A stretch of 16,254 nt of DNA from Rhodospirillaceae bacterium. GTDB lineage: Bacteria; Pseudomonadota; Alphaproteobacteria; UBA8366; GCA-2717185. This document shows, one piece after another, positions 7,487 to 15,443 of this stretch (positions are counted from its first letter, which is position 1; the number at the start of each line of letters is the position of its first letter). The stretch lies in assembly GCA_002717185.1 (NCBI GenBank), contig PBDC01000075.1, forward strand, positions 1-16,254, given 5' to 3'. Below the pieces are notes generated by a model. It ran no database searches. It worked only from the letters and a program-made list of their open reading frames with translations, and had not been told where the DNA came from. A program made the position numbers and the translations under genes.

Positions 7487-8422
7487 ATGGGCAATCTGGT
7501 AATCGCCGAACATGACGGCGCCGAACTCAAGGGGTCCACGCTGAACGCGGTGACTGCCGCAGCCGAAATTGGTGGCAATATCGATATTTTAGTCGCTGGC
7601 AACGGTTGTAGTTCCGTAGCGGAAGCGGCCGCGCAGGTCGCTGGTGTTTCCAAGGTACTGTGCGTCGACGCAGCCGAGTTCGCTAATATGCTAGCCGAAA
7701 ACGTCGCCCCGTTGGTGGTCGATTTGGCGTCTAACTACAGCCACGTGCTAGCGCCCGCAACCACCAACGGTAAGAACCTGATGCCGCGCGTCGCAGCATT
7801 GCTAGACGTGCAACAGATCTCCGAGATCAGTGGCGTGCAGTCGGCAGATACGTTCGAGCGACCAATTTATGCCGGCAACGCGATTGCCACGATTCAATCA
7901 TCAGACTCTATAAAGGTAATCACGGTCCGTGTGACTGCCTTCGATAGCGCGGAAGGCAGCGGCGGATCGGCCAACGTGGAGCCTTTGGACAGCACTGGCG
8001 ATGTTGGTCTGTCCTCATTCTTGCGCGCAGAGATTAGCAAGTCCGAGCGACCGGAATTAACCTCAGCTGGTATCGTCATCTCCGGTGGTCGCGGCATGCA
8101 GAATGGCGAGAACTTCGAAATGCTGGAAAAGGTTGCAGACCTGTTAGGTGCCGCTGTTGGTGCCTCACGCGCAGCGGTTGATGCCGGCTACGTCCCGAAT
8201 GAATATCAGGTTGGCCAGACCGGAAAGGTCGTCGCACCTGATCTCTACATCGCAGTCGGTATCTCGGGCGCCATCCAACATCTCGCGGGCATGAAGGACA
8301 GCAAAGTGATTGTGGCTATCAACAAGGACGAGGAAGCCCCGATCTTCCAGGTGGCAGATTACGGTCTAGTGGCCGATTTGTTCAAAGCCGTGCCGGAGCT
8401 CGAAGCTGAGCTCCAGAAATAG
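7487..8422 (+). CDS. etfA: Electron transfer flavoprotein, alpha subunit
   Basis: The alpha subunit of ETF, which carries most of the FAD-binding site. The protein has 311 residues, the usual size for alphaproteobacterial and mitochondrial-type EtfA. The N-terminal domain (about 1-190) includes [19 protein letters not shown] and [20 protein letters not shown]. The C-terminal FAD domain shows the classical signature: [80 protein letters not shown] and [15 protein letters not shown]. It begins 3 bases after the etfB stop and is followed, 45 bases after its own stop, by the 3-hydroxybutyryl-CoA dehydrogenase gene. This is the standard etfBA arrangement that supports fatty-acid or branched-chain amino-acid oxidation. 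Confidence 0.97.
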   Translation: MGNLVIAEHDGAELKGSTLNAVTAAAEIGGNIDILVAGNGCSSVAEAAAQVAGVSKVLCVDAAEFANMLAENVAPLVVDLASNYSHVLAPATTNGKNLMPRVAALLDVQQISEISGVQSADTFERPIYAGNAIATIQSSDSIKVITVRVTAFDSAEGSGGSANVEPLDSTGDVGLSSFLRAEISKSERPELTSAGIVISGGRGMQNGENFEMLEKVADLLGAAVGASRAAVDAGYVPNEYQVGQTGKVVAPDLYIAVGISGAIQHLAGMKDSKVIVAINKDEEAPIFQVADYGLVADLFKAVPELEAELQK

Positions 8423-8467
8423 GTGTCGCGTCTGGCCAGCGTTTCCAAAGGTTTGAACGGACAAGAA

Positions 8468-9340
8468 ATGATCAAGACGATTGGCATCATTGGCGCAGGC
8501 CAGATGGGCAACGGCATCGCTCATGTAAGCGCTCAGTCCGGTTTAGACGTACTTCTGCTCGATATCAGCGAAGACACGCTGAAGGCGGCAATCGGCAACA
8601 TCGACCGCAATATGGACCGGCAGGTAAATCGTTCGATCTTAAGCGAACAGGACCGGGCGACGGCGATGGGTCGTATTCGCACCAGCACGGATTACAATGC
8701 GTTTAAAAATTGCGACATCGTAATCGAAGCAGCGACCGAGGACGAACTCGTAAAGGTGAAGGTTCTCGAAACACTGGTACCACATTTGCGCGACGACGCG
8801 ATGATTGCGACCAACACATCCTCAATCTCTGTGACTAGGCTCGCCGCATCGACTGACCGACCGGAAAAATTCATTGGCATGCATTTTATGAACCCTGTAC
8901 CGATGATGAATTTGGTCGAGATTATTCGTGGTCTCGGCACCGACGACGACACATACAATCAGGTTCGTGAGCTTGCCGAAAAAATGGGTAAGACGGTGGC
9001 ACTGGCCGAGGATTTTCCAGCTTTCATTGTCAACCGCATCCTGTTGCCAATGATCAACGAGGCAATCTATACGCTCTATGAAGGTGTCGGAAATGTCAGG
9101 GCGATCGACACCGCCATGAAACTTGGCGCTAACCACCCTATGGGTCCGTTAGAACTCGCTGATTTCATAGGCCTCGACACCTGCCTTGCCGTGATGCAAG
9201 TGCTCTATGACGGTCTCGCAGACTCGAAATATCGGCCATGCCCATTGCTGGTAAAGTATGTCGAAGCCGGCTGGCTCGGCCGCAAGGCAGGGCGCGGCTT
9301 CTATGATTACGGTGGCGAAAAACCGGTCCCTACACGTTAG
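8468..9340 (+). CDS. hbd: 3-hydroxybutyryl-CoA dehydrogenase
   Basis: An NAD(P)-dependent enzyme that interconverts 3-hydroxybutyryl-CoA and acetoacetyl-CoA, used in beta-oxidation or in the butyrate/PHB route. The 290-residue single-domain-pair form matches Hbd/PaaH rather than the long FadB fusion. The Rossmann motif GAGQMGNGIA begins at residue 9, NTSSISVTRLA follows, and the catalytic histidine is at residue 139 in HFMNPVPMMNLVEIIRG. The C-terminal dimerisation domain contains DFPAFIVNRILLPMINEAIY, MKLGANHPMGPLELADFIGL and the end GRKAGRGFYDYG. ATG at 8468 is chosen because the protein then begins MIKTIGIIGAGQMG, with GGA six bases upstream; a GTG at 8423 in frame would add an unrelated 15 residues. 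The 3' end overlaps the convergent tlpA gene by 4 bp. It is very probably co-transcribed with etfBA. Confidence 0.94.
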   Translation: MIKTIGIIGAGQMGNGIAHVSAQSGLDVLLLDISEDTLKAAIGNIDRNMDRQVNRSILSEQDRATAMGRIRTSTDYNAFKNCDIVIEAATEDELVKVKVLETLVPHLRDDAMIATNTSSISVTRLAASTDRPEKFIGMHFMNPVPMMNLVEIIRGLGTDDDTYNQVRELAEKMGKTVALAEDFPAFIVNRILLPMINEAIYTLYEGVGNVRAIDTAMKLGANHPMGPLELADFIGLDTCLAVMQVLYDGLADSKYRPCPLLVKYVEAGWLGRKAGRGFYDYGGEKPVPTR

Positions 9341-9894
9341 CCCTTTTCGAGATAATACCTTACCAACGCTTTCGCCTCATCCGAATCCCATTCCGCGATA
9401 CCGGCCAGACTTCCAACAACCCGTCCAGCGCGATCGAGCAGGAATGAGGTCGGCATGCCGGGGACTCGAAGCGCACTAGCGAGTCTCATGCGCTGATCCA
9501 GCACCGTCGTCAATTTCTCGATTTCATGTTTTTTGAGAAATGGTACAACCTTCGTCGAACCACCGCGATCAACGCTCACAGCCAAGACCAGAAATTTGTC
9601 CTTGTCGAAACTGGCCTGCAGCCGATCAAGCGATGGCATTTCGCGGACGCAAGGCACACACCAAGTCGCCCAAAAATTGACCAAAACTACCTTGTCTTTA
9701 TAAATGGCAAGGTTTACCGCATTCCCGGTAACAGTCTGAAATTCGATTGCCGGCGCTGGAAGCGGCGGCTCGTTGAGCGTAAATTGCGCCATCCAGCCTT
9801 CAAGTGGCGGCTGATCGGCGAGCGACCCAAAGACGAACCAAACGATAACTGGGACGCCTATAACGGTTATGAATATGAACGACAGCAGCTTCAT
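9337..9894 (-). CDS. tlpA: TlpA-like periplasmic thiol:disulfide oxidoreductase
   Basis: A membrane-anchored thioredoxin-fold protein facing the periplasm; relatives reduce disulfides for cytochrome c or cytochrome oxidase maturation. From ATG at 9894 it has 185 residues. An N-terminal signal anchor (about 4-23, [17 protein letters not shown]) is followed by the thioredoxin domain with [20 protein letters not shown], active-site cysteines at 79 and 82, and the cis-proline loop [10 protein letters not shown]. The WCxPC form is typical of TlpA/ResA. A TTG one codon earlier (9897) is possible, but GGAG lies six bases before the ATG. It faces argH with 21 bases between the start codons. Alphaproteobacterial TlpA genes next to argH are common in my recollection. 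The exact partner is not shown by the sequence. Confidence 0.9.
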   Translation of the reverse strand: MKLLSFIFITVIGVPVIVWFVFGSLADQPPLEGWMAQFTLNEPPLPAPAIEFQTVTGNAVNLAIYKDKVVLVNFWATWCVPCVREMPSLDRLQASFDKDKFLVLAVSVDRGGSTKVVPFLKKHEIEKLTTVLDQRMRLASALRVPGMPTSFLLDRAGRVVGSLAGIAEWDSDEAKALVRYYLEKG

Positions 9895-9915
9895 CAACTT
9901 CTCCGTCAGGATGGC

Positions 9916-11313
9916 ATGAGCGATTCACAAAACAAAAAAAACGCTATGTGGGGTGGCCGATTCGCTTCAGGCCCAGATGAGATCATGTCGCGCATAAACG
10001 CCTCGATCGATTTTGACAAGCGGCTCTACGCGCAAGATATCGCAGGGTCCATTGCGCATTGCCAAATGCTAGTCCAACAAGGAATCGTGAGCAAAGTGGA
10101 TGGCGACGCGATTTTGGCCGGACTGGCCACCGTCTTACACGAAATCGAAAGCGGCCGCTTCGAATTCAAGACTTCCCTCGAAGATATTCACATGAACGTC
10201 GAATCAAGGTTGCGTGAAGTGATCGGTGACGCGGCAGGACGCCTGCACACGGCGCGCAGCCGCAACGACCAGATCGCAACCGATTTACGGCTCTGGGTGC
10301 GCGATACTATCGACACGCTTGACGAGCAGTTGAAGGGCCTGCAGGAAACTCTAATAGGACTGGCAGAGGCGAATGCCGATGTAGCGATGCCAGGCTTCAC
10401 CCATTTACAGCCAGCCCAGCCGGTAACGTTTGGCCACCACATGCTGGCCTATGTCGAGATGTACGGACGCGACCGTGGCCGCTTTGCCGACTGCCGCAAG
10501 CGGACGAACGAGTCGCCACTCGGCGCGGCCGCACTCGCAGGCACCTCCTTCCCAATCGATCGCCAGGCAACCTCTGCGGCGCTGGGCTTTGACCGCCCAA
10601 TGGCAAACTCGCTGGACGCCGTTTCAGCCCGCGATTTCGCTCTCGAGTTCCTTGCCGCTGCGTCGATCTGCGCTACCCATCTATCACGGCAGGCCGAAGA
10701 ACTTGTGCTGTGGTGTGCACCCCAGTTCGATTTCGTGCGCCTATCGGATGCTTTTTCGACGGGCTCTTCAATCATGCCACAGAAACGCAATCCGGACGCC
10801 GCCGAGCTAGCGCGAGCCAAAGCCGGCCGTATCTTCGGCGCGCTGCAAGGGTTACTCGTGGTCATGAAAGGGCTTCCGCTTGCCTATGGCAAGGACATGC
10901 AGGAAGACAAAGAACCTGTCTTCGACGCCGCCGACAGCCTGTCGCTGACCATCGCGGCGATGAACGGCATGGTCGGGGATTTGACAGTCATGCCAGAAAA
11001 CCTTCAGGCTGCGCTCGAGCTAGGGTTCCCAACCGCAACCGACCTCGCGGATTGGCTGGTCCGCGGGCTCGACATGCCGTTCCGGGCCGCTCATCACACA
11101 ACCGGTGCGATCGTCGGGTTAGCAGAGGATAAGGGGTGTGCCCTTAAGGACCTTTCCTTTTCAGATTTGCAAACCGTTGCACCAGGTATAACAGAAAATG
11201 TCTTCTCCGTCCTTTCAGTATCCGCTTCGATCGACAGCCGAACAAGTGAAGGCGGCACGGCCGTCGCCAACGTCCGCGCCGCCGCAGCCGTAGCACGGGA
11301 GCGCTTTCTATGA
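9916..11313 (+). CDS. argH: Argininosuccinate lyase
   Basis: Argininosuccinate lyase performs the last step of arginine synthesis, splitting argininosuccinate into arginine and fumarate, as a cytoplasmic homotetramer. The 465-residue protein is of normal length. It has [20 protein letters not shown] at the N-terminus, then [47 protein letters not shown], and the fumarase/aspartase-superfamily signature [12 protein letters not shown] from residue 283, which carries the catalytic serine. ATG at 9916 is chosen because AGGA lies four bases upstream and the family start follows shortly after; the frame stays open far upstream only because it runs antisense through tlpA. Its stop overlaps the start of the small lipoprotein gene (ATGA), pointing to coupled translation. 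Confidence 0.97.
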   Translation: MSDSQNKKNAMWGGRFASGPDEIMSRINASIDFDKRLYAQDIAGSIAHCQMLVQQGIVSKVDGDAILAGLATVLHEIESGRFEFKTSLEDIHMNVESRLREVIGDAAGRLHTARSRNDQIATDLRLWVRDTIDTLDEQLKGLQETLIGLAEANADVAMPGFTHLQPAQPVTFGHHMLAYVEMYGRDRGRFADCRKRTNESPLGAAALAGTSFPIDRQATSAALGFDRPMANSLDAVSARDFALEFLAAASICATHLSRQAEELVLWCAPQFDFVRLSDAFSTGSSIMPQKRNPDAAELARAKAGRIFGALQGLLVVMKGLPLAYGKDMQEDKEPVFDAADSLSLTIAAMNGMVGDLTVMPENLQAALELGFPTATDLADWLVRGLDMPFRAAHHTTGAIVGLAEDKGCALKDLSFSDLQTVAPGITENVFSVLSVSASIDSRTSEGGTAVANVRAAAAVARERFL

Positions 11314-11444
11314 ACCGGATACTGGTGCTGGTTATATCCGTCCTGCTGCTTGCTACGCCACTCGGCGCTTGCGGAAAGAAGTCCGACCCTAAACCGCCGA
11401 ATAAGAACAGCAGTTACCCACAGCAATATCCAATAATACGCTGA
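11310..11444 (+). CDS. lptM: Small LptM-like lipoprotein
   Basis: A 44-residue lipoprotein: [20 protein letters not shown] is the signal peptide, with lipobox L-G-A-C, so the mature protein begins at the lipidated cysteine, residue 21 ([10 protein letters not shown]). It resembles the LptM (YifL) family, small outer-membrane lipoproteins shown in Escherichia coli to help LptD/LptE, the lipopolysaccharide export translocon, reach its mature disulfide state. In E. coli the gene lies next to dapF; here it lies directly before lysA, the same lysine-pathway neighbourhood, and that placement between argH and lysA is common in proteobacteria. The ATG overlaps the argH stop by 4 bp and the stop is 4 bases before lysA. 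The remaining tail is short and proline/asparagine-rich. The lipoprotein call is strong; the LptM equivalence is family inference. Confidence 0.85.
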   Translation: MNRILVLVISVLLLATPLGACGKKSDPKPPNKNSSYPQQYPIIR

Positions 11445-11448
11445 AGCC

Positions 11449-12702
11449 ATGACCGCATTCGACTATCACGATGGCGCTCTCCACGCCGAGGGTATCGCCA
11501 TAACCGATATAGCCGCACGAGTTGGCACGCCATTTTACTGTTACTCGACCGCTGCTCTAACGGATCAGTACGAAGCGTTCGCCAACGCCATGTCAAACCT
11601 GGATACAACCATCTGCTATGCAGTCAAGGCGAACTCAAACCAGGCGGTCATTCGCACCTTCGCCGATCTCGGCGCGGGCGCGGATGTCGTCTCCGAAGGC
11701 GAGTTGCGCCGCGCGCTCGCCGCCGGGGTACCGGCCGACCGTATTATTTTCTCCGGGGTCGGCAAGACCCGAGACGAACTTACCTACGCGCTGGCCCAAA
11801 GCATTCACAAGATCAATGTGGAGTCGGAACCGGAATTGCGAGTGCTCGGTGAACTCGCAGCCGGTCGGGGCGCGGAGATTGGCATCCGAGTCAATCCGGA
11901 TGTGGACGCCAAGACCCATGCAAAGATCTCGACCGGACGTGCCGACAACAAGTTCGGGATCGATATATCCCGGGCGCGCGAAATTTTCGCAAAAGCGGCC
12001 GCAACACCTGGGATCAAACCGGTCTCCGTCGCGGTGCACATCGGATCACAACTAACAGACCTGGCGCCCCTACGAGCAGCCTACACCTCAGTCGCTGAGC
12101 TAGTCGGAGTGCTGCGAGCGGATGGCCACGACATCGATAGCATTGATCTCGGTGGTGGTATCGGTATCCGTTACAAAGACGAAGCACCACCATCCTTTGC
12201 GGAATATGCGGCGATAGTGCAGGAAACTACGGGCAATCTCGGCTGCCGCCTGTTCGTGGAACCAGGCCGCAGCCTTGTCGGAAATGCCGGGATCCTGGTA
12301 ACGCGAGTGATCTACGACAAACAAGGGCAAGCGCGCCGCTTCGTGATCGTCGACGCCGCGATGAACGACCTAGTCCGGCCGGCCATGTACGACGCCTATC
12401 ACGGAATTCGGACGGTTCGCAAAACGGCACCCAGCGCGACCAAAACGACCGCGGACATCGTTGGACCAATCTGCGAGACCGGCGATACCTTCGCTCGCGC
12501 CCGCCGTCTACCGTCACTTCAGCCGAATGATTTGCTCGCGTTCGACTCCGCCGGCGCCTACGGCGCCGTGATGGCGTCGACCTACAACACGCGCCTGCTG
12601 ATACCTGAAATTCTGGTGAAGGGAACGGAATTTTCTGTGGTTCGGACACGGCCATCTTATGATGAATTATTGAAGCTCGACCAGCTGGCCAAATGGCAGT
12701 GA
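11449..12702 (+). CDS. lysA: Diaminopimelate decarboxylase
   Basis: LysA decarboxylates meso-diaminopimelate to L-lysine with pyridoxal phosphate, the final step of the DAP pathway. The 417-residue protein has the alanine-racemase-type TIM barrel with the PLP lysine at residue 60 (CYAVKAN), VVSEGELRRAL, GIRVNPDVDAKTHAKISTG, VAVHIGSQLTDLAPL, the phosphate-binding GGGIGIRY, and EPGRSLVGNAG. The C-terminal beta domain holds the substrate-binding cysteine in ICETGDTFARAR and the closing DSAGAYGAVMASTYNTR. All key residues are present. It starts 4 bases after the lipoprotein stop and ends 11 bases before the DUF4175 gene, so it lies in the middle of a probable argH-lptM-lysA-DUF4175 operon. Confidence 0.97.
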   Translation: MTAFDYHDGALHAEGIAITDIAARVGTPFYCYSTAALTDQYEAFANAMSNLDTTICYAVKANSNQAVIRTFADLGAGADVVSEGELRRALAAGVPADRIIFSGVGKTRDELTYALAQSIHKINVESEPELRVLGELAAGRGAEIGIRVNPDVDAKTHAKISTGRADNKFGIDISRAREIFAKAAATPGIKPVSVAVHIGSQLTDLAPLRAAYTSVAELVGVLRADGHDIDSIDLGGGIGIRYKDEAPPSFAEYAAIVQETTGNLGCRLFVEPGRSLVGNAGILVTRVIYDKQGQARRFVIVDAAMNDLVRPAMYDAYHGIRTVRKTAPSATKTTADIVGPICETGDTFARARRLPSLQPNDLLAFDSAGAYGAVMASTYNTRLLIPEILVKGTEFSVVRTRPSYDELLKLDQLAKWQ

Positions 12703-12713
12703 ATTGAGGAATA

Positions 12714-15239
12714 ATGGTGGCTCGTCGAACCGGTGAAGATAAGGCAATGAGCGATTGGCCTGAAAACGACAAACGCTTAGTGCTATCCCGGCTTGCACTT
12801 TTCTGGGAACACACATGGCCCGCGCTCTGGCCAATCGTTGGGATCACCTCCTTGTTCCTAATCTTAGCGCTGCTCGACCTGTTTCCTTTACTATCCGGTT
12901 GGCTGCACGCTGCGGCACTTGTCGGATTTTCCATCGCGCTCATCTGGGCTTTGTGGCGAGGCTTAACCTCCCTGCAATTGCCGGATAGCACTGAAGGACA
13001 GCGCCGTCTTGAGCAGATCAACGGGTTGCCTCATCGTCCGTTTGACGCAATCGAGGACGATATCGCGACACCGGAAAGCGATCCGAAGGCATTGTGGCTT
13101 TGGCGGATACATCGCGAGCGAACAGTGCAACGCTTGAAGAACCTTCGCGTTGGCTGGCCGCGTCCTGGATTGATTCGTCGCGACCGCTTTGCCACTCGCG
13201 TTGTCCTAGTACCACTACTGGCCATCGCCGCTATCGTCGCCGGAATGGATAGCAAGGAGCGGTTAGATCGCGCCATTACCCCCTCTCTAACCACAGAAGA
13301 TACCAAGAGCGTCACCCTCGATGCGTGGATCACACCCCCATCTTATACTAGCAAGCCGCCGCTTTTCCTCTCTCGCAAAGCAAGCGAATCCACTCAACGT
13401 CTGGAAGTGTCGGAAAACAGTGTTTTGCTGGCACAGGTCTCCGGCGCTCAAGCAACTCCACGCCTTACCAAAGGTGAAACTTCGCACGACTTTAAGAGTG
13501 TTGCGGAAAATAGCTATCGCATCGAGCAGACACTAAAAGCCGATACCGACATCAGCATTTTTTCCATAAAAAACGAGCTGGCACATTGGCAATTCGTGAT
13601 CATCCCAGACAAAGCACCGCGGGCAGCCCTCGACGAAGCACCGTCACCAACGAAACGGGGGGCGCTACGGTTAATCTACTCGGCATCAGACGATTACGGG
13701 CTCGTATCACTTGCAGCCGTCATACGGCGCGATAACGTGTCTTTTAACGAGACGATCACTTACGAGATCCCGCTTTCGGGTACAAACTTAAAAAAGGTCC
13801 ATACGGACAGCATCCGTGACCTTACGGCACACCCGTGGGCAGGATTGCTGGTCAACATGACATTGATCGCCACAGATGCCGCAGGAAACCAGGGTGAAAG
13901 CGACACCCATTCCTTCCGCTTACCAGAACGAAACTTCACCAACCCAGTTTCCCAAGAAATTGTCGCCGCTCGTAAGACGCTAATGGCAAATCCAAAACTC
14001 AATCGCCACAATGTGATTGACGATTTGGGTAGCATCGCCTGGAAGCCATCCCGATACGACAACGACAAAGTTGTGTTTATGGCGCTCCATACGGCTGTGC
14101 GGCGCCTGCGCGCGAAATCCTACCAAGCCAACCTGGACGAAGTTCAAAAGCTATTGTGGGAAACTGCATTGCGCGTCCAGGATGGTACGTTATCCCTCGC
14201 GGAACGCGAGTTGCATCGCGCCCAACAAAAGTTTCTCGAAGCGCTAGCGCGGCACGCATCAGAATTCGAATTGGACTGGCTTATGGACCAATTACAAGCC
14301 GCCCTCAGCGCCTATCTCGACACACTACAGAAACAAATAAAAAATTTTCCGCAAGCCAAATCAGATGTCGGTAATATCAGTCCAAATTTGACGATGATGA
14401 CCCGTCAGGACCTGCAGAAAATGATGGAGAAAATCCGCGAACTGGCCAAAGCCGGTGCTCGCGATGCCGCCCGGCGCATGCTGTCACAGATGGGGCGGTT
14501 ACTGGAAAACCTGCAGACTGGAAAGCATTTACCGTCACAATTCAGTAGCCAGGCGCAGCAGATGATGAACGACCTTCAGCGGGTCACGAAAGGGCAACGT
14601 GATCTGCTGGACCAAACCTTCCGGCAAGCCGAGCGCGAGAAGCCCGCGCGCGAGGGTAATTCACCTGAAGGTCCCGAAAAGGAAACCAAGCCAGAGTTAG
14701 GTCAGCAATCCAAGTCCCAGTATATTCCAGGCAAAGGCCAGGCGCGCAGAAGCTTGCGCGACAGTGCCGTCGCACAGGATGCGCTGCGCCGTCAGCTCGG
14801 CGATATCATGCAGCGTTTCGCGGAAATGACTGGCAACATCCCGGCACCCATGGGCCGTTCCGAGCAGTCGATGCGCAAGTCTTCCAAATTTTTGCGCGAG
14901 GGCAGTGCCAAGATTGCAGTTCCGCCACAAACCCGCGCCCTCGATCACTTGCAACAGGCGATGCGGTCCGTACAACAACAGCTGCAGCAGCGGTTCGGCC
15001 AACAGCCGGGCCAAGGGCACGTCCGCAGCCCTGGCCAGACGCCCGGAGATAGGGATCCGTTTGGAAGGACAATGAACTCTGGTATCCAAGGCGTAAATAC
15101 AAACACAGTCGAGATTCCGAAGAAACGCGACCTGCAGCGCACTCGGGAGATCCGCGATGAGTTGCGCCGACGCGCAGCCGATCAGGCCCGGCCTCGCCGT
15201 GAGCGAGACTATATCAAACGCCTACTCAATCGATTCTAG
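12714..15239 (+). CDS. TIGR02302/DUF4175 family membrane protein
   Basis: A large alphaproteobacterial envelope protein of unknown function, 841 residues. Hydrophobic segments lie at about 38-58, 63-82 and 162-178, followed by a long, presumably periplasmic region with Ig-like character (for example LRLIYSASDDYGLVSLAAVI). A helical, charged second half comes next, and a C-terminal part rich in glutamine and methionine (HLQQAMRSVQQQLQQRFGQQ) looks disordered or coiled-coil. The last block, VEIPKKRDLQRTREIRDELR through DYIKRLLNRF, is the strongly conserved family end. ATG at 12714 follows GAGGA (12706-12710); GTG at 12717 or ATG at 12747 (MSDWPENDKRLVLSRLAL) are alternative starts. It directly follows lysA, the usual place in Rhodospirillales-like genomes. 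No catalytic motif is visible. Confidence 0.9.
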   Translation: MVARRTGEDKAMSDWPENDKRLVLSRLALFWEHTWPALWPIVGITSLFLILALLDLFPLLSGWLHAAALVGFSIALIWALWRGLTSLQLPDSTEGQRRLEQINGLPHRPFDAIEDDIATPESDPKALWLWRIHRERTVQRLKNLRVGWPRPGLIRRDRFATRVVLVPLLAIAAIVAGMDSKERLDRAITPSLTTEDTKSVTLDAWITPPSYTSKPPLFLSRKASESTQRLEVSENSVLLAQVSGAQATPRLTKGETSHDFKSVAENSYRIEQTLKADTDISIFSIKNELAHWQFVIIPDKAPRAALDEAPSPTKRGALRLIYSASDDYGLVSLAAVIRRDNVSFNETITYEIPLSGTNLKKVHTDSIRDLTAHPWAGLLVNMTLIATDAAGNQGESDTHSFRLPERNFTNPVSQEIVAARKTLMANPKLNRHNVIDDLGSIAWKPSRYDNDKVVFMALHTAVRRLRAKSYQANLDEVQKLLWETALRVQDGTLSLAERELHRAQQKFLEALARHASEFELDWLMDQLQAALSAYLDTLQKQIKNFPQAKSDVGNISPNLTMMTRQDLQKMMEKIRELAKAGARDAARRMLSQMGRLLENLQTGKHLPSQFSSQAQQMMNDLQRVTKGQRDLLDQTFRQAEREKPAREGNSPEGPEKETKPELGQQSKSQYIPGKGQARRSLRDSAVAQDALRRQLGDIMQRFAEMTGNIPAPMGRSEQSMRKSSKFLREGSAKIAVPPQTRALDHLQQAMRSVQQQLQQRFGQQPGQGHVRSPGQTPGDRDPFGRTMNSGIQGVNTNTVEIPKKRDLQRTREIRDELRRRAADQARPRRERDYIKRLLNRF

Positions 15240-15266
15240 AGCAAACTAAGTTTGAAATAATCGTCT

Positions 15267-15285
15267 CCGATTTCATTAAAATCGG
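15267..15285 (+). terminator. Hairpin after the DUF4175 gene, possible terminator
   Basis: CCGATTT and AAATCGG form a perfect 7-bp stem with loop CATTA, 28 bases after the DUF4175 stop. It is followed by TAAAATTTATC, a broken rather than clean T tract, so termination here is plausible but not certain. Confidence 0.42.
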
Positions 15286-15389
15286 TAAAATTTATCTATA
15301 TCTGAGGTGTAGATCAGATTTACATCGTTCTCGAATCGATTAAAACAATTCCGAATGATCAAGATCCGATCTAGTTCGGTTCCGATTCG

Positions 15390-15421
15390 GCCGCTCTATC
15401 CTAAGTCAGGATTACGGCGGC
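15390..15421. repeat. Nested inverted repeat in the convergent spacer
   Basis: Outer arms GCCGC (15390-15394) and GCGGC (15417-15421) enclose inner arms ATCCT (15398-15402) and AGGAT (15408-15412) around loop AAGTC. It lies 23 bases beyond the stop of the minus-strand zinc-ribbon gene and could fold as a terminator or processing structure for that transcript. No T tract follows on the minus strand. Confidence 0.35.
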
Positions 15422-15443
15422 TCCAATCAGGCTCAATGCCGAT

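Noticed and set aside
8423..8467. GTG start giving 15 extra residues on 3-hydroxybutyryl-CoA dehydrogenase
   Set aside because: The added residues do not belong to the family, and the ATG at 8468 places the NAD-binding motif at the usual distance.
9526..9915. Long in-frame 5' extension of argH
   Set aside because: It runs antisense through tlpA, has no family match, and the normal ArgH N-terminus with a ribosome-binding site begins at 9916.
12227..13021. 264-codon open frame on the minus strand across the lysA/DUF4175 junction
   Set aside because: It lies opposite two clearly real genes, its translation is arginine/serine-rich shadow sequence, and it has no recognisable domain.
14697..15089. 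130-codon minus-strand open frame opposite the DUF4175 C-terminus
   Set aside because: It is a shadow of the glutamine-rich coding region, leucine/alanine-rich, without domain features.
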